A DNA stretch of 64,000 bases. It comes from Desnuesiella massiliensis. GTDB lineage: Bacteria; Bacillota; Clostridia; Clostridiales; Clostridiaceae. Numbering within the stretch: the first letter of the stretch is position 1; each line of letters begins with the position of its first letter. Below, in pieces: positions 1-7,945 of the stretch. The notes under the pieces are model-generated. The model ran no database searches. It worked only from the letters and a program-made list of their open reading frames with translations, and was not told the origin of the DNA. A program made the translations under genes and the position numbers. The stretch is from the NCBI RefSeq assembly GCF_001403615.1, contig NZ_LN879457.1, positions 744,001 to 808,000 of the forward strand. The letters are read 5' to 3'.

Positions 1-47
1 AGAGTTTATGGTGTTTTGGCAAACAGGGATTTGAATAGGAGTAATTT

Positions 48-482
48 ATGGTGGAAATAAAATATAAGCCTGCTGACAATACAGATATTGAGCCTATTTT
101 TGAGTTGAATAAGGCACTTATTGACGAGTACGAAAACAGAGAAATTATTGATTATCAAAAAGTTCTGTTATGGGTACTAAACAAGATTGAAACCCATATA
201 CAAGAGTATATATGTGTCACACTAAATGGAAAAAAAGTCGGATATTACTATTTTCATCGAGTAGATGGAAAAATGGAGATTGATGATTTGTATATTTTCC
301 CTCAATATAGAAATATGGGAATAGGGACAGAAGTATTAAAAAAGTGTCTGTCTGAAACAAACCTCCCCATTTTCCTTTATGTTTTCGCAAATAACAAAAG
401 AGCCATTGCTTTATATCAAAAGTTAGGCTTTCGGATAACAGAAATTATTAAAGAATCTCGATATATAATGCAGCGAATTTGA
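48..482 (+). CDS. GNAT-family N-acetyltransferase
   Basis: Predicted cytosolic acetyl-CoA-dependent acetyltransferase of 144 residues, the normal size for a single GNAT domain. The acetyl-CoA binding loop is visible as YRNMGIGTEVLKK (about residues 88-100, the family Q/RxxGxG/A motif), followed by the usual C-terminal NNKRAIALYQKLGF segment. The ATG is preceded by AGGAG with good spacing. Substrate cannot be told; small GNATs on mobile elements can modify antibiotics, amino acids or proteins. The gene is AT-rich and on the plus strand, unlike the GC-rich minus-strand ICE genes beside it, so it looks like acquired cargo. A copy of the ICE palindrome followed by T residues lies right after the stop and may terminate it. 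Confidence 0.85.
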   Translation: MVEIKYKPADNTDIEPIFELNKALIDEYENREIIDYQKVLLWVLNKIETHIQEYICVTLNGKKVGYYYFHRVDGKMEIDDLYIFPQYRNMGIGTEVLKKCLSETNLPIFLYVFANNKRAIALYQKLGFRITEIIKESRYIMQRI

Positions 483-502
483 TAAATCCTCATTTCTAAC
501 GA

Positions 503-527
503 ACATCGGGCCAAGTTGGCCCGATGT
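503..527. repeat. ICE palindrome, copy 1 (variant)
   Basis: A 25-bp palindrome with 12-bp arms and one central base. The arms read ATCGGG/CCCGAT instead of the usual TTCGGG/CCCGAA, so both arms changed together and pairing is kept. TTTT follows on the plus strand. It sits between the convergent ends of the GNAT gene and the first minus-strand ICE gene. Confidence 0.9.
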
Positions 528-531
528 TTTG

Positions 532-1086
532 CTATCTGTCCTTTTCCATATTCTTAGTAAGGGAAGAACGGGCGGCAATGGATTTACTTTCAGCCTTGCT
601 TTGCGCCTGTTCCCGCATGGGGCCTTTTCTATCGGGATTGCCGGGAGCGGCCCGAAGCTCATAATCGGCAAGCTGCTTTTCCGTCAGGGGTGCGTCATAC
701 ACAAGATAGCCCCACGCCAGAAATCGGCCCTGTTCCACACTTTCCCGCTTATCAAAGTTCACAAGGTATAACGGGCCGTTCTCCGTTTTGGGAAACGTGC
801 CAATATCCACCGGCCTTTGTGTAGAATAATATCGGTAAGCCGATTTTTCGGATACGCCGTAATCATGCTGATACTCCGAAACACGGTTCTCATAATCCCT
901 TGTAGCGGCGGATTTATTGGTGGTATAGTGGCCCCAATAGTAGTCGCGCCTGCCGCTTGCGTCCTCGGTAAACTGCCATGTGGCAAAGGGCTGTACTGCC
1001 TGCGGATTTTCCCCAAGGGCAAAGCCACGGTCATTCTCAAAGACAATGGCACGTTTGATTTCATATCCTTTTACGTTATCGCTCAT
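532..1086 (-). CDS. Conserved ICE-associated protein of unknown function
   Basis: 184 residues starting at MSDNVKGYEIKRA; this ATG is chosen over one seven codons upstream because GGAGGG lies just before it. I recognise it only as a protein type carried by Tn1549-like elements. It is soluble, with no signal peptide or membrane segment, rich in Tyr, Arg and Glu, with a charged Lys/Arg/Ser-rich tail. It is the last minus-strand ICE gene visible before the cargo acetyltransferase. The roughly 140-bp gap between it and the gene upstream holds two GC-rich hairpins (near 1121-1144 and 1173-1192), so it may have its own transcript control. Function unknown. Confidence 0.7.
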   Translation of the reverse strand: MSDNVKGYEIKRAIVFENDRGFALGENPQAVQPFATWQFTEDASGRRDYYWGHYTTNKSAATRDYENRVSEYQHDYGVSEKSAYRYYSTQRPVDIGTFPKTENGPLYLVNFDKRESVEQGRFLAWGYLVYDAPLTEKQLADYELRAAPGNPDRKGPMREQAQSKAESKSIAARSSLTKNMEKDR

Positions 1087-1226
1087 TTTCCCTCCGTTCT
1101 CATACATAGAAATGTCACGCTGTTACCCTCAAAAAGCGAGGGTATGAAGCATAGATACCTTTTCCTTGAAACCGGGGCCGGAAAGCCCCGGAAATCAAGT
1201 CTTTTTCAAGCAAACTTCGTGACACC

Positions 1227-1604
1227 TTACCCCTTGCTTTTGCGTCTGTACCGCTGTTGGCGGCGGCGGTCTGCTTCACGTTTTCCTTTCCGACGGCAGG
1301 CTTCGGAGCAATAGGTCTGACTGGTGACAGGAAGAAAGGCCGCACCGCAGACCGGGCAGGGCTTACGGGAAAGCACCGCAGAGGTTTCTGCTAAATCAGC
1401 TTCCAATACCGGGGCAAGAGGAAGCACGGACTTTTGAAAATACTTGCAGTATGCGCCCGTCCAGCATTTATCCAGCATATAGCAACCGCCGTAATCAAGG
1501 GGCAGACAGCCATATTCCGGGTCATAGTTGGCACACATCCCTGTTACCAGCCTGCGGATTGCGGCACGTTCCCGGCGGGTCAGTTCGCGGGGTTCGGCGC
1601 TCAT
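1227..1604 (-). CDS. Cysteine-rich VLP-domain protein
   Basis: 125 residues from MSAEPRELTRRERAAIRRL. The start overlaps the stop of the upstream gene as ATGA, which suggests translational coupling and rules out the longer upstream frame. Many cysteines are present: a first cluster around residues 22-50 (CANYDPEYGCLPLDYGGC, then DKCWTGAYCKYF) and a C-terminal zinc-ribbon-like CPVCGAAFLP...YCSEACRRKGK, followed by a very basic tail. This matches the Cys-rich VLP family of Tn1549/CTn elements. The role is unknown; metal binding, and possibly nucleic-acid binding through the basic tail, is inference. Confidence 0.75.
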   Translation of the reverse strand: MSAEPRELTRRERAAIRRLVTGMCANYDPEYGCLPLDYGGCYMLDKCWTGAYCKYFQKSVLPLAPVLEADLAETSAVLSRKPCPVCGAAFLPVTSQTYCSEACRRKGKREADRRRQQRYRRKSKG

Positions 1605-1813
1605 AAGTCCGACTTCGGGCCAAGTTGGCCCGAAGTTCCCTCCCTTTGCGGTAAAATCAAATCCCGGTAGCAAACGCCTACGCAGACAGAGCCGTTCCAA
1701 TAACTGCAATCCCGGCAGAGGGAGCCTTTCGGCGCCTTGCGCGGCGAAGCCGGGCGGCACGGACGAGGCTTTTCTTTCATCATTTTTTCATAGGGGCTGT
1801 TTGTGAAGTTCAT
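1601..1813 (-). CDS. Small Cys-rich ICE protein with a repeat-encoded C-terminus
   Basis: 70 residues. The ATG overlaps the stop of the upstream DUF4366 gene (ATGA) and its own stop overlaps the next start (ATGA), so it is the middle of a tightly coupled trio. An internal Met (MKEKPRPC) could also start it. A small cysteine cluster, CRDCSYWNGSVCVGVCYRD, occupies about residues 33-51 and could bind metal. The last residues, TSGQLGPKSDL, are encoded by the ICE palindrome, so the element supplies the C-terminus. I do not recognise a characterised family. Confidence 0.65.
   Translation of the reverse strand: MNFTNSPYEKMMKEKPRPCRPASPRKAPKGSLCRDCSYWNGSVCVGVCYRDLILPQREGTSGQLGPKSDL
1612..1636. repeat. 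ICE palindrome, copy 2 (inside a gene)
   Basis: Perfect 12+1+12 palindrome of the consensus ACTTCGGGCCAA-N-TTGGCCCGAAGT. It lies in the last codons of the small Cys-rich gene, read as TSGQLGPK, and eight bases before the start of the next gene, so the hairpin also falls in that gene's translation initiation region. Confidence 0.95.
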
Positions 1814-2472
1814 GCGTCCTCGTCCTCCCCGGTATCAGAGGCCTCTCCGTCTACTTCCCACGGCGGGGTATCATCCTCCTGCTCGTCGTAGGTATCGGCC
1901 TCGTATTCGTCAAATTCGTCCTCTGCCAAAGCGGCCTGCTCCTGTTTCGGGCGGTAAATCTTAAAGTAATATCCAGCCCCGCCGCCAAGGACTACAACCG
2001 CCAGCACCAGCAGGAGCATTGGGGTATTGCTTTTTTGCTCCGGCTCCGGTTCGGGCGTTGGCTCCGGCGTGACTTCGGGGGTAGTTTCCGGCTCCGAAGC
2101 GGACAGCGGGTTTTCTTCGTCATTGGTATCCTCGGACTTCTCCGCAAGGGCCAACAGGTCTTTTTCCGTCACGGCGTTCAGAAAATACACATTGTCCGTT
2201 TCCCGCTGAAGGTCAATGACAAGGTAAAATACATTTTCGTCCGGGGTGGTAATGGTGTAAAACTGCTTGCCGTCCTCGTCCGTGGCGGTATTGACTACGG
2301 TTCCCGTTCCGGCTGGGGTAAAGGGATTGGGGTCGCTGGTTGTTTCAGAAGTCGCCGGAGCTTCCGTTACTTCCGGGGTTTCCTCACCGCCGCTGGCATA
2401 GGCCACAGTGCTAAAGGAAAATGCCATTAAAAAAGCGGCGCATAGCACCGCCATCATACGAAATTTCTTCAT
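1810..2472 (-). CDS. DUF4366 / CD1107-family mobile element protein
   Basis: 220 residues. An N-terminal signal peptide (about residues 1-26, ending VAYA) is followed by an acidic Thr/Pro/Glu-rich extracellular part containing a small folded segment (GKQFYTITTPDENVFYLVIDL), a PEPTPEPEPE stretch, one membrane helix (about 150-170) and a strongly acidic cytosolic tail. This is the architecture of the CD1107/DUF4366 proteins found beside the NlpC hydrolase in Tn1549-type ICEs. It is thought to belong to the envelope part of the conjugation machine; its exact role is unknown. Start and stop both overlap neighbours by ATGA, showing one operon. Confidence 0.85.
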   Translation of the reverse strand: MKKFRMMAVLCAAFLMAFSFSTVAYASGGEETPEVTEAPATSETTSDPNPFTPAGTGTVVNTATDEDGKQFYTITTPDENVFYLVIDLQRETDNVYFLNAVTEKDLLALAEKSEDTNDEENPLSASEPETTPEVTPEPTPEPEPEQKSNTPMLLLVLAVVVLGGGAGYYFKIYRPKQEQAALAEDEFDEYEADTYDEQEDDTPPWEVDGEASDTGEDEDA

Positions 2473-2738
2473 TCTTCGATTTCCTCCTTTTCAGTTTGGG
2501 CGGGTACTGCGGACTTCGGGCCAAGTTGGCCCGAAGTGGCGCCGCCTGCCTTTGCTGCTTTCAGCAGGTCGGCAAGGTCGGTCAGGGAAATATCCATGCC
2601 GCGCACCGCGTCCACGATTTCCAGATTTTCCAGCTCGGTTTTCTGCTTTTCCAGTTCTCGGAGCTTCGTTTGAAACTCATTGATTTTATCCTTAGTTTTC
2701 TGTATGTCCTTGCTGACACGTTCAATTTTGACGTTCAA
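2469..2738 (-). CDS. DUF4315 family coiled-coil protein
   Basis: 89 residues, mostly one charged coiled coil (about residues 1-45: heptad-like EKQKTELENLEI) followed by a short helix (LTDLADLLKAAKA). It matches the small DUF4315 proteins found between the NlpC protein and DUF4366 in these elements. An ICE palindrome is inserted in frame after AKAGGA, giving TSGQLGPKS before the acidic tail. ATGA overlap with DUF4366 implies coupling. Role unknown; an adaptor in the transfer channel is only a guess. Confidence 0.8.
   Translation of the reverse strand: MNVKIERVSKDIQKTKDKINEFQTKLRELEKQKTELENLEIVDAVRGMDISLTDLADLLKAAKAGGATSGQLGPKSAVPAQTEKEEIEE
2513..2537. repeat. ICE palindrome, copy 3 (inside DUF4315 gene)
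   Basis: Perfect 25-bp palindrome within the coding region, in the same reading frame (TSGQLGPK) as the other coding copies. Confidence 0.95.
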
Positions 2739-2755
2739 AAGTTACCTCCTTTTCG

Positions 2756-4750
2756 TTATGGCAAACGCCCATAGCCTAAAAAATGATTTTGCCAGTAGTT
2801 TGTATTGATCGAAGTGTACTGTATGGGGGAACCGCAATGGATCATCATACCGTTTCCAACGTAAATTCCCACATGGCTTGCGCCGGAAGTATCGTAGGTG
2901 CCTTGAAAGAAAATCAGGTCGCCGGGCTGTGCTTCGTCCGGTGGGATATGGGAACAGGAATTGTAAAGCCCTGTTGCGGTGGTTCGCCCCACGCTTCCCA
3001 CACCCGACTGATTGATGACCCAGCACACAAAGCCCGAACAATCAAAGGAAGTGGAGGGAGAAGAACCGCCCCAGACATAGGGGTAGCCTAAATATTTCTC
3101 CGCTTCCGTAATCATGGCGGCAAATTCCGGGTCGGCCAGAGCTTGTGGCGGTATGTCGTAATCGGTGTATTCCCCGGCATGAGCGTAAATATTGCCCTCG
3201 AACAGATAAGGGCGGTTGCCTTTGGTCTTTTGGTAAATGGCATAGCGTTCCGTCTGCTCCGGGTCGAGATTGGAAAGAGCCACGGCTCCCAATGACTTAT
3301 TCTTCAAAGACACATTGAGGATATAGTAATCATAGGGAACCTCGTAGGTGTCGGTATGGGTTTCGCCGTTCTCGTCCGTCCAAGTGTCGGTTTCAGTGCG
3401 GTAGCGTACCTCCACCGTTTCCGTGATGGTCAGGATATATTGCTGTCCGAACAGGGCTTGCAGTTCTGCCTGTACCTGTGCCGGGGTGTAGCCGCCGTAT
3501 TTGGCAGTCAGGTAGGAAGCCAGCTCAAAGGGGTCATGTCCGATTTCGTCCACGGAATAGCGGTACTCGTCATAGCCGGAATAATCCTGTTCTATCCGGG
3601 AGAGCCGTTCCCGCAAATCCTTTTCCAGTGTGGTATAGCGTTCTTCCACGGCTTTAATATCGCTGTCCGATGAACCGTAAGAGGTGCCGCCTACAACACT
3701 AATCAGGCCGTTGCCAATGGTGGTAATTCCCGCCATGCAGGATTGCAGAATCACAATCAGCAGGAACATTACCAGCGCAAGCAGTAAAACCTTTGGGTTG
3801 CTCTTTACAAAAGCCGCAATCGTCCGGGCTGCTTTTTCTGTGAACCTCACCGCTTTTTTGCCCTGCTTTGCGGCTTTCTTTGCTTGCTTTCGGTACTGCT
3901 TTTTTAGCTGTTGCTTCTGCCAGAACCGGGAAACCGGGTTACTTTGCAGGCTAGGATTCTCCTGCACAAGCTGGCGGTAAGCGTAATCGGCCCTTGCGCT
4001 GATATGCTTATGTTCCCACTTGCGAACCTGCCGGGCAGGTCTGGTGCGGATACGGTGCTTCATAAAGCGTGTACCGCCCCGGACAAGGTGTTCTTCGGCA
4101 AGCTCGGTTTTGTGGGCGGCTTCCGTGCCTGCATTTTCATGCTCCACTTGATGGATTTTTCCATGCACATACCGCCATGACTGATACCGGGTGGAACGGC
4201 TGAAGGCTTTGACCGGGCCGGGTTTCTTCTGCGGTTTCTGGTTCGCCAATTTTTCACGGGCAGTATTCAGCTTTTCGCCGCTTTTTTCCATACGGAGCTT
4301 TGATTTCTCCATACGCTTACCGTCCTGCGCCGCCTTTTTGCTGGTAGAACCATTACGGGAAGCGGATTCGTCGCCGGGCGGTGGCTCACCGTCGCGCCGC
4401 AGACGTTCAGAGGGTCGGGGCTTCTTGCTGTCCTGCCGGAGCTTTCCCGACTTCGGGCCAAGTTGGCCCGAAGTTGTGGGGTCAGCATATTTCGGCGGGG
4501 TAGCTATTTCCGGGGCGGCTTCATCTTCAAACTGCAATTTTCGTTTTTTCGTATCAGGCGGGGCCGAGCCAGAGCGATTGCCCACAGACAGCGAAGTTCC
4601 CAGCGGGTCGGAGGTCGGAGGGGGTGTTTTTCCGGCAATTACCTTTTTCGGTGCAGTCCGCTTTTTTGACTTCGGGTCAAGTTGGCCCGAAGTTGCCGCC
4701 TGTCCCTCCGGCTCGAACCGCAAGCGGCCCGGCCTACCCGTATCACGCAT
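2756..4750 (-). CDS. CD1108-family NlpC/P60 conjugation hydrolase
   Basis: 664 residues from MRDTGRPGRL; AGGGAGG six bases upstream decides this start, which overlaps the virB4 stop by 8 bp. Layout: disordered Lys/Pro/Arg-rich cytosolic region (1-180), a basic helical part (180-320), one membrane helix (about 321-340), an extracellular region, and an NlpC/P60 peptidase domain (about 553-664). Catalytic residues are visible: Cys in SFDCSGF (about 571), His in ASHVGIYVG (about 626) and a third His in MIHCG (about 638). It should cut peptidoglycan cross-bridges or stems so the conjugation channel can cross the wall. Two ICE palindromes lie in frame in the disordered N-terminus, as TSGQLDPK near residue 20 and TSGQLGPK near residue 93. 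Confidence 0.9.
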   Translation of the reverse strand: MRDTGRPGRLRFEPEGQAATSGQLDPKSKKRTAPKKVIAGKTPPPTSDPLGTSLSVGNRSGSAPPDTKKRKLQFEDEAAPEIATPPKYADPTTSGQLGPKSGKLRQDSKKPRPSERLRRDGEPPPGDESASRNGSTSKKAAQDGKRMEKSKLRMEKSGEKLNTAREKLANQKPQKKPGPVKAFSRSTRYQSWRYVHGKIHQVEHENAGTEAAHKTELAEEHLVRGGTRFMKHRIRTRPARQVRKWEHKHISARADYAYRQLVQENPSLQSNPVSRFWQKQQLKKQYRKQAKKAAKQGKKAVRFTEKAARTIAAFVKSNPKVLLLALVMFLLIVILQSCMAGITTIGNGLISVVGGTSYGSSDSDIKAVEERYTTLEKDLRERLSRIEQDYSGYDEYRYSVDEIGHDPFELASYLTAKYGGYTPAQVQAELQALFGQQYILTITETVEVRYRTETDTWTDENGETHTDTYEVPYDYYILNVSLKNKSLGAVALSNLDPEQTERYAIYQKTKGNRPYLFEGNIYAHAGEYTDYDIPPQALADPEFAAMITEAEKYLGYPYVWGGSSPSTSFDCSGFVCWVINQSGVGSVGRTTATGLYNSCSHIPPDEAQPGDLIFFQGTYDTSGASHVGIYVGNGMMIHCGSPIQYTSINTNYWQNHFLGYGRLP
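4450..4474. repeat. ICE palindrome, copy 4 (inside NlpC/P60 gene)
   Basis: Perfect 25-bp palindrome in the part coding for the disordered N-terminal region, read TSGQLGPK. Confidence 0.95.
4669..4693. repeat. ICE palindrome, copy 5 (inside NlpC/P60 gene)
   Basis: 25-bp copy with one substitution (GGGTCAA arm), read TSGQLDPK. It is the second copy in the same gene, about 220 bp from copy 4 and in the same frame. Confidence 0.93.
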
Positions 4751-7106
4751 TTTGGGCCTCCCTGATGTCCTCCGGGCGAGTGGTAAGCAGATTATAAATC
4801 TCACCACGGGGGAAACGGTCTACAAAGGGAATAGTGGTATTGCCGAAGAACAAAAGCCCTTCCCCGGAATTGCTGTGGGCGATATAGGAAAGCTGATGTT
4901 CCGATATACCAAGCTGTTTGGCGAGAATCGCCCGGTCGCCCTGTGCCTGTGACAGCAGTATCATAAAGTCGCTGTTTTCCAGAATATTTTCAATTTCCCG
5001 GCTGGCTAAAAGATCTTTCACATTCTGCGTGAGGGCACTCGGTACACAGCCTTTTTTACGGAGCATTTTCCATACACGGACAAAGTAGCTGGCAGAAAGT
5101 GCGTCCTGCAACAAAATATGAAATTCGTCATAGTAACACCAAGTCGCAAGGCTTCTGGAAAAGTTTTCGTCTACCGCCTGTGTTACCAGCTCGTTTGTGA
5201 TGTGCATGGCGATTTTGCGTAGGTTTTCGCCCATGCTTTTTAACACGATACAGGTAATGCGGTTGTCGGTCTGCACGTTGGTAGGGTGGTTAAACATATT
5301 GAGGGAGCCAGTGCAGTAAAGCTCCAAGGCGGTTGCAATCCGTCTGGCTTCCGGTTCGGGTTGCTGGCACAGGGTTTCATACAGGTTTTGCAAAAGGGGC
5401 ATTTTTCCGTCCCCGATCCCAAGGGCAAGCTCCCGGTACACCAGCCGCACACAACGGTCAATGACCGTTTTTTCAATGGGCTGTAAGCCCTCCTTTCCGC
5501 CGATAATCAGTTCGCATAAGGACAATAAAAAATCCGCTTTCATCGAAAGCGGACTGTCCTCTCCGGCTAAATTCAGCTTTAAGTCCATTGGGTTGATGTG
5601 ATGGAGGCTATTGGGCGATATTTCTATGACCTCCCCGCCAAGCCGCATGACCAGTGGGGCATATTCGCCCATTGGGTCTACCACGATAATGCGGTCTTTG
5701 GTGGCAAGAAACACGTTGATTAGCTCACGCTTTGCGGCGAAGCTCTTGCCGGAGCCGGTACTGCCAAGATACAGGCCGTTAGCGGATTTCAGCTTTTTGC
5801 GGTCTGCCATGATAACATTGTGAGAAAGAGCGTTCATACCGTAATACAACGCCTGCCCGTCCATGCGTAGCTCCTGCGTCATAAAGGGAACGAAAATCGC
5901 TGTAGAGCTTGTTGTCATGCCCCGCTGTATTTCAATGCCATTCCAGCCAAGGGGCAAGCTACTCATAAAGCCCTGTTCCTGCTGAAAGTCCAGCCGTTTG
6001 AGAAAGCAGTTGTATTTCTGCGTAATGCCCGATACCGTGAAAATATCGTTTTCCAACTGCTGGCGGGTGGGAGCCGTATTCACCACAAGGAATGTGAGAA
6101 GAAACATTCGCTCGTTGCGGCTCTGTAAATCTGCCAAGAGTGCCGCCGCGTCCTTGCTGTAAGTGAGCAAATCCGGGGGAAGAATATCAATGTCATACCC
6201 GGCCCGGGCGGCTTTTTTCTGCTCGTCCATTTTCATACGGTCTATGTCGGTCAGTTTGGCCTTGACCGTTTTCACTGCTTTGGTCTGGTCTACCGTCTGG
6301 ATATGCAGGGTGATGGTCATTTCCGCGTCTACCTCCAAAAGCTCCGCTAAGAGCTTGTCGGAAAGCTCGGAAGCCATAATCTGCATATACAGAGCCGCGC
6401 CCCATGTGGTTCCCACACGAAAGGCGCGGCTTTGGCGAAAATCAAAGGAAGTGGGAGCGATAAAGTCCTTTGTTCCCATACCTGTTTTGGGTATCATATC
6501 CCATGAAAAGCGGAATGGCTCCCGTCCTCCGGGGTGTAGCTGGCTGTGCAGCACCTCCAGGCGTTCCCGCCCGGAAAGGGTTGCCGATTGTACGCCCAGC
6601 TTCTTGAAGTTCCCCACAATATCCGCTTCGATACGCTCCAAGCGGGGCCGGGCCGCCGCGATTCCGTCTGCTTGAATCCCGAATGTGATGTATTTGGAAC
6701 GGACAATACCGTTGTTGCTTTTGGCAATCTGGTTTTCCAGCATAGCGGTAAATTCGCCCCGGATACTGTTGAAATCGTCGTCCTGCGGGGAAATGTTCAC
6801 GTTGTAACGGTTCTCCGGGCGGGAGCGGTGATTGATAAAGGAAAGCTGAAAGGGCAAGGCACTGTCAAAGTAATTGAGAAACCCGCAGTACCCGTCAAAA
6901 ATGGTGCTTTGGTCGTCACTGGAAGTCACGGCGTAGTTAATATCCTCATAGGAAAGGGTCTTTGTATAGTAGCCCTCCCGCACCTTGCAGATACCGTCTT
7001 TCAGCATTTCCTTGTAGGGAATGGTCTGCTGTGCCGACTGCGGCCCGCGCTTTTTAGGCTTTCTACTTTTTACGGGAACGGGCGGGCGTTTTGTTTTTTG
7101 TGCCAT
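4743..7106 (-). CDS. VirB4-like conjugal transfer ATPase, CD1110 family
   Basis: 787 residues; ATG preceded by AGGAGG ten bases upstream. It is the hexameric ATPase that powers the type IV secretion channel at the inner face of the membrane. The N-terminal half (1-430) is the VirB4/TraE accessory domain. The C-terminal half is a RecA-like motor with Walker A GSTGSGKS (448-455), a VVDPMGEY strand just after it, and a Walker B-like WCYYDEFHILL near residue 660. Size fits the CD1110 family. It overlaps prgI upstream by 44 bp and the NlpC gene downstream by 8 bp. No palindrome copy falls inside this enzyme, in contrast to the flanking gene. Confidence 0.95.
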   Translation of the reverse strand: MAQKTKRPPVPVKSRKPKKRGPQSAQQTIPYKEMLKDGICKVREGYYTKTLSYEDINYAVTSSDDQSTIFDGYCGFLNYFDSALPFQLSFINHRSRPENRYNVNISPQDDDFNSIRGEFTAMLENQIAKSNNGIVRSKYITFGIQADGIAAARPRLERIEADIVGNFKKLGVQSATLSGRERLEVLHSQLHPGGREPFRFSWDMIPKTGMGTKDFIAPTSFDFRQSRAFRVGTTWGAALYMQIMASELSDKLLAELLEVDAEMTITLHIQTVDQTKAVKTVKAKLTDIDRMKMDEQKKAARAGYDIDILPPDLLTYSKDAAALLADLQSRNERMFLLTFLVVNTAPTRQQLENDIFTVSGITQKYNCFLKRLDFQQEQGFMSSLPLGWNGIEIQRGMTTSSTAIFVPFMTQELRMDGQALYYGMNALSHNVIMADRKKLKSANGLYLGSTGSGKSFAAKRELINVFLATKDRIIVVDPMGEYAPLVMRLGGEVIEISPNSLHHINPMDLKLNLAGEDSPLSMKADFLLSLCELIIGGKEGLQPIEKTVIDRCVRLVYRELALGIGDGKMPLLQNLYETLCQQPEPEARRIATALELYCTGSLNMFNHPTNVQTDNRITCIVLKSMGENLRKIAMHITNELVTQAVDENFSRSLATWCYYDEFHILLQDALSASYFVRVWKMLRKKGCVPSALTQNVKDLLASREIENILENSDFMILLSQAQGDRAILAKQLGISEHQLSYIAHSNSGEGLLFFGNTTIPFVDRFPRGEIYNLLTTRPEDIREAQNA

Positions 7107-7449
7107 TGGGTGAAACCTCCTTTCCGGGGTTGCTTAGGTAGGAATAGAAATTCTGTGTCTGATAAGGTCTTGTACGGGGCCACAGGAATTTGGAGCGGAC
7201 AATATTTTGCACCACCTTTTCCAGCGGCTGTCCGTCACGCTCATACATGGCAATGAGAAAGCAAGGGAGCATAAGGGCTATCATTAAGAGCATAGCCCCG
7301 GTATTGCCAATGGAAGTACGGGTAAACAGATACGTCGGAATCCCGATTACCGCCGCCGTTCCAAAACATAAAAGCTGGCGTTTGGTAAGATTGAACGCCA
7401 TTTGGGTTTTTATTTTTGATAAATCGTTTGGTACGCTTACATAGGCCAA
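7063..7449 (-). CDS. PrgI family membrane protein (TTG start)
   Basis: 128 residues from a TTG codon (LAYVSVPNDLSKIKTQ). This start is chosen because AGGAGG lies 8 bases before it and the PrgI domain begins at once; the longer frame would run back through the palindrome. Two membrane helices (about residues 28-46 and 52-70) and a basic C-terminal tail are seen. PrgI/TcpF-type proteins sit beside VirB4 in Gram-positive conjugation systems and are thought to anchor the ATPase at the membrane. It overlaps virB4 by 44 bp. Confidence 0.85.
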   Translation of the reverse strand: MAYVSVPNDLSKIKTQMAFNLTKRQLLCFGTAAVIGIPTYLFTRTSIGNTGAMLLMIALMLPCFLIAMYERDGQPLEKVVQNIVRSKFLWPRTRPYQTQNFYSYLSNPGKEVSPNGTKNKTPARSRKK

Positions 7450-7468
7450 TGAAAAATCCTCCTTTCTG

Positions 7469-7493
7469 ACTTCGGGCCAAGTTGGCCCGAAGT
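7469..7493. repeat. ICE palindrome, copy 6
   Basis: Perfect palindrome located three bases after the stop of the upstream gene and just upstream of the AAAGGAGGA ribosome site of prgI. Confidence 0.95.
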
Positions 7494-7496
7494 TGA

Positions 7497-7895
7497 TTAT
7501 CGTTCTGCATTGTGGATAGGAACCGTCTGCCGTGCCGGGGTCTTTTCCAGTCCGGCCTGTCGTATCCGCCAATAGTCCGGGTTGTGTTCCCAAAGTGACT
7601 TATTGATGTTTTCCTCAAAAGCAGACTTATCCCTAATGCGGTCAGGAATCGTCCACAGCTTTTTATCTAAAAGCTCCCGCAGGGCAACATCTTCCTGTGT
7701 ATCTTCCTCAAAGCAGAGAAAACCGCTGTGACGAAAGCCACACTTGATCGCGGCAGAAGAAAGCACCGCCGCCATATCCTTTGCAACCATTGTGCCGCCA
7801 TGACTGGCGGTACTCACAAGAAACACGCCGGGGCAGAGAATATCACAGGTCTGCACCTTGCCCCACGGCGATTGTTCCGGCTGTTGATAGAGCAT
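7497..7895 (-). CDS. DUF7007-like ICE protein
   Basis: 132 residues from MLYQQPEQSPWGKVQT; AAAGGAGGATTTT immediately before the ATG decides the start. Soluble, no membrane segments. The segment PGVFLVSTASHGGTMVAKDMA and the later acidic FEEDTQEDVAL resemble the DUF7007 type of protein of Tn1549-like elements; I recognise the context more firmly than the family. It ends HNAER, a tail shared with other genes of this operon. Function unknown. Confidence 0.7.
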   Translation of the reverse strand: MLYQQPEQSPWGKVQTCDILCPGVFLVSTASHGGTMVAKDMAAVLSSAAIKCGFRHSGFLCFEEDTQEDVALRELLDKKLWTIPDRIRDKSAFEENINKSLWEHNPDYWRIRQAGLEKTPARQTVPIHNAER

Positions 7896-7913
7896 AAAAT
7901 CCTCCTTTCCGGC

Positions 7914-7938
7914 ACTTCGGGCCAAGTTGGCCCGAAGT
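7914..7938. repeat. ICE palindrome, copy 7
   Basis: Perfect palindrome between the SpoVG stop and the AAAGGAGG of the next gene, same layout as copies 6 and 8. Confidence 0.95.
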
Positions 7939-7945
7939 AGCAATA

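Noticed and set aside
817..1314. 165-codon plus-strand open frame
   Set aside because: Overlaps two supported minus-strand ICE genes and has no family resemblance.
4191..4952. 253-codon plus-strand open frame opposite the NlpC/P60 and VirB4 genes
   Set aside because: Shadow of GC-rich minus-strand genes; no ribosome site, and composition reflects the opposite strand.
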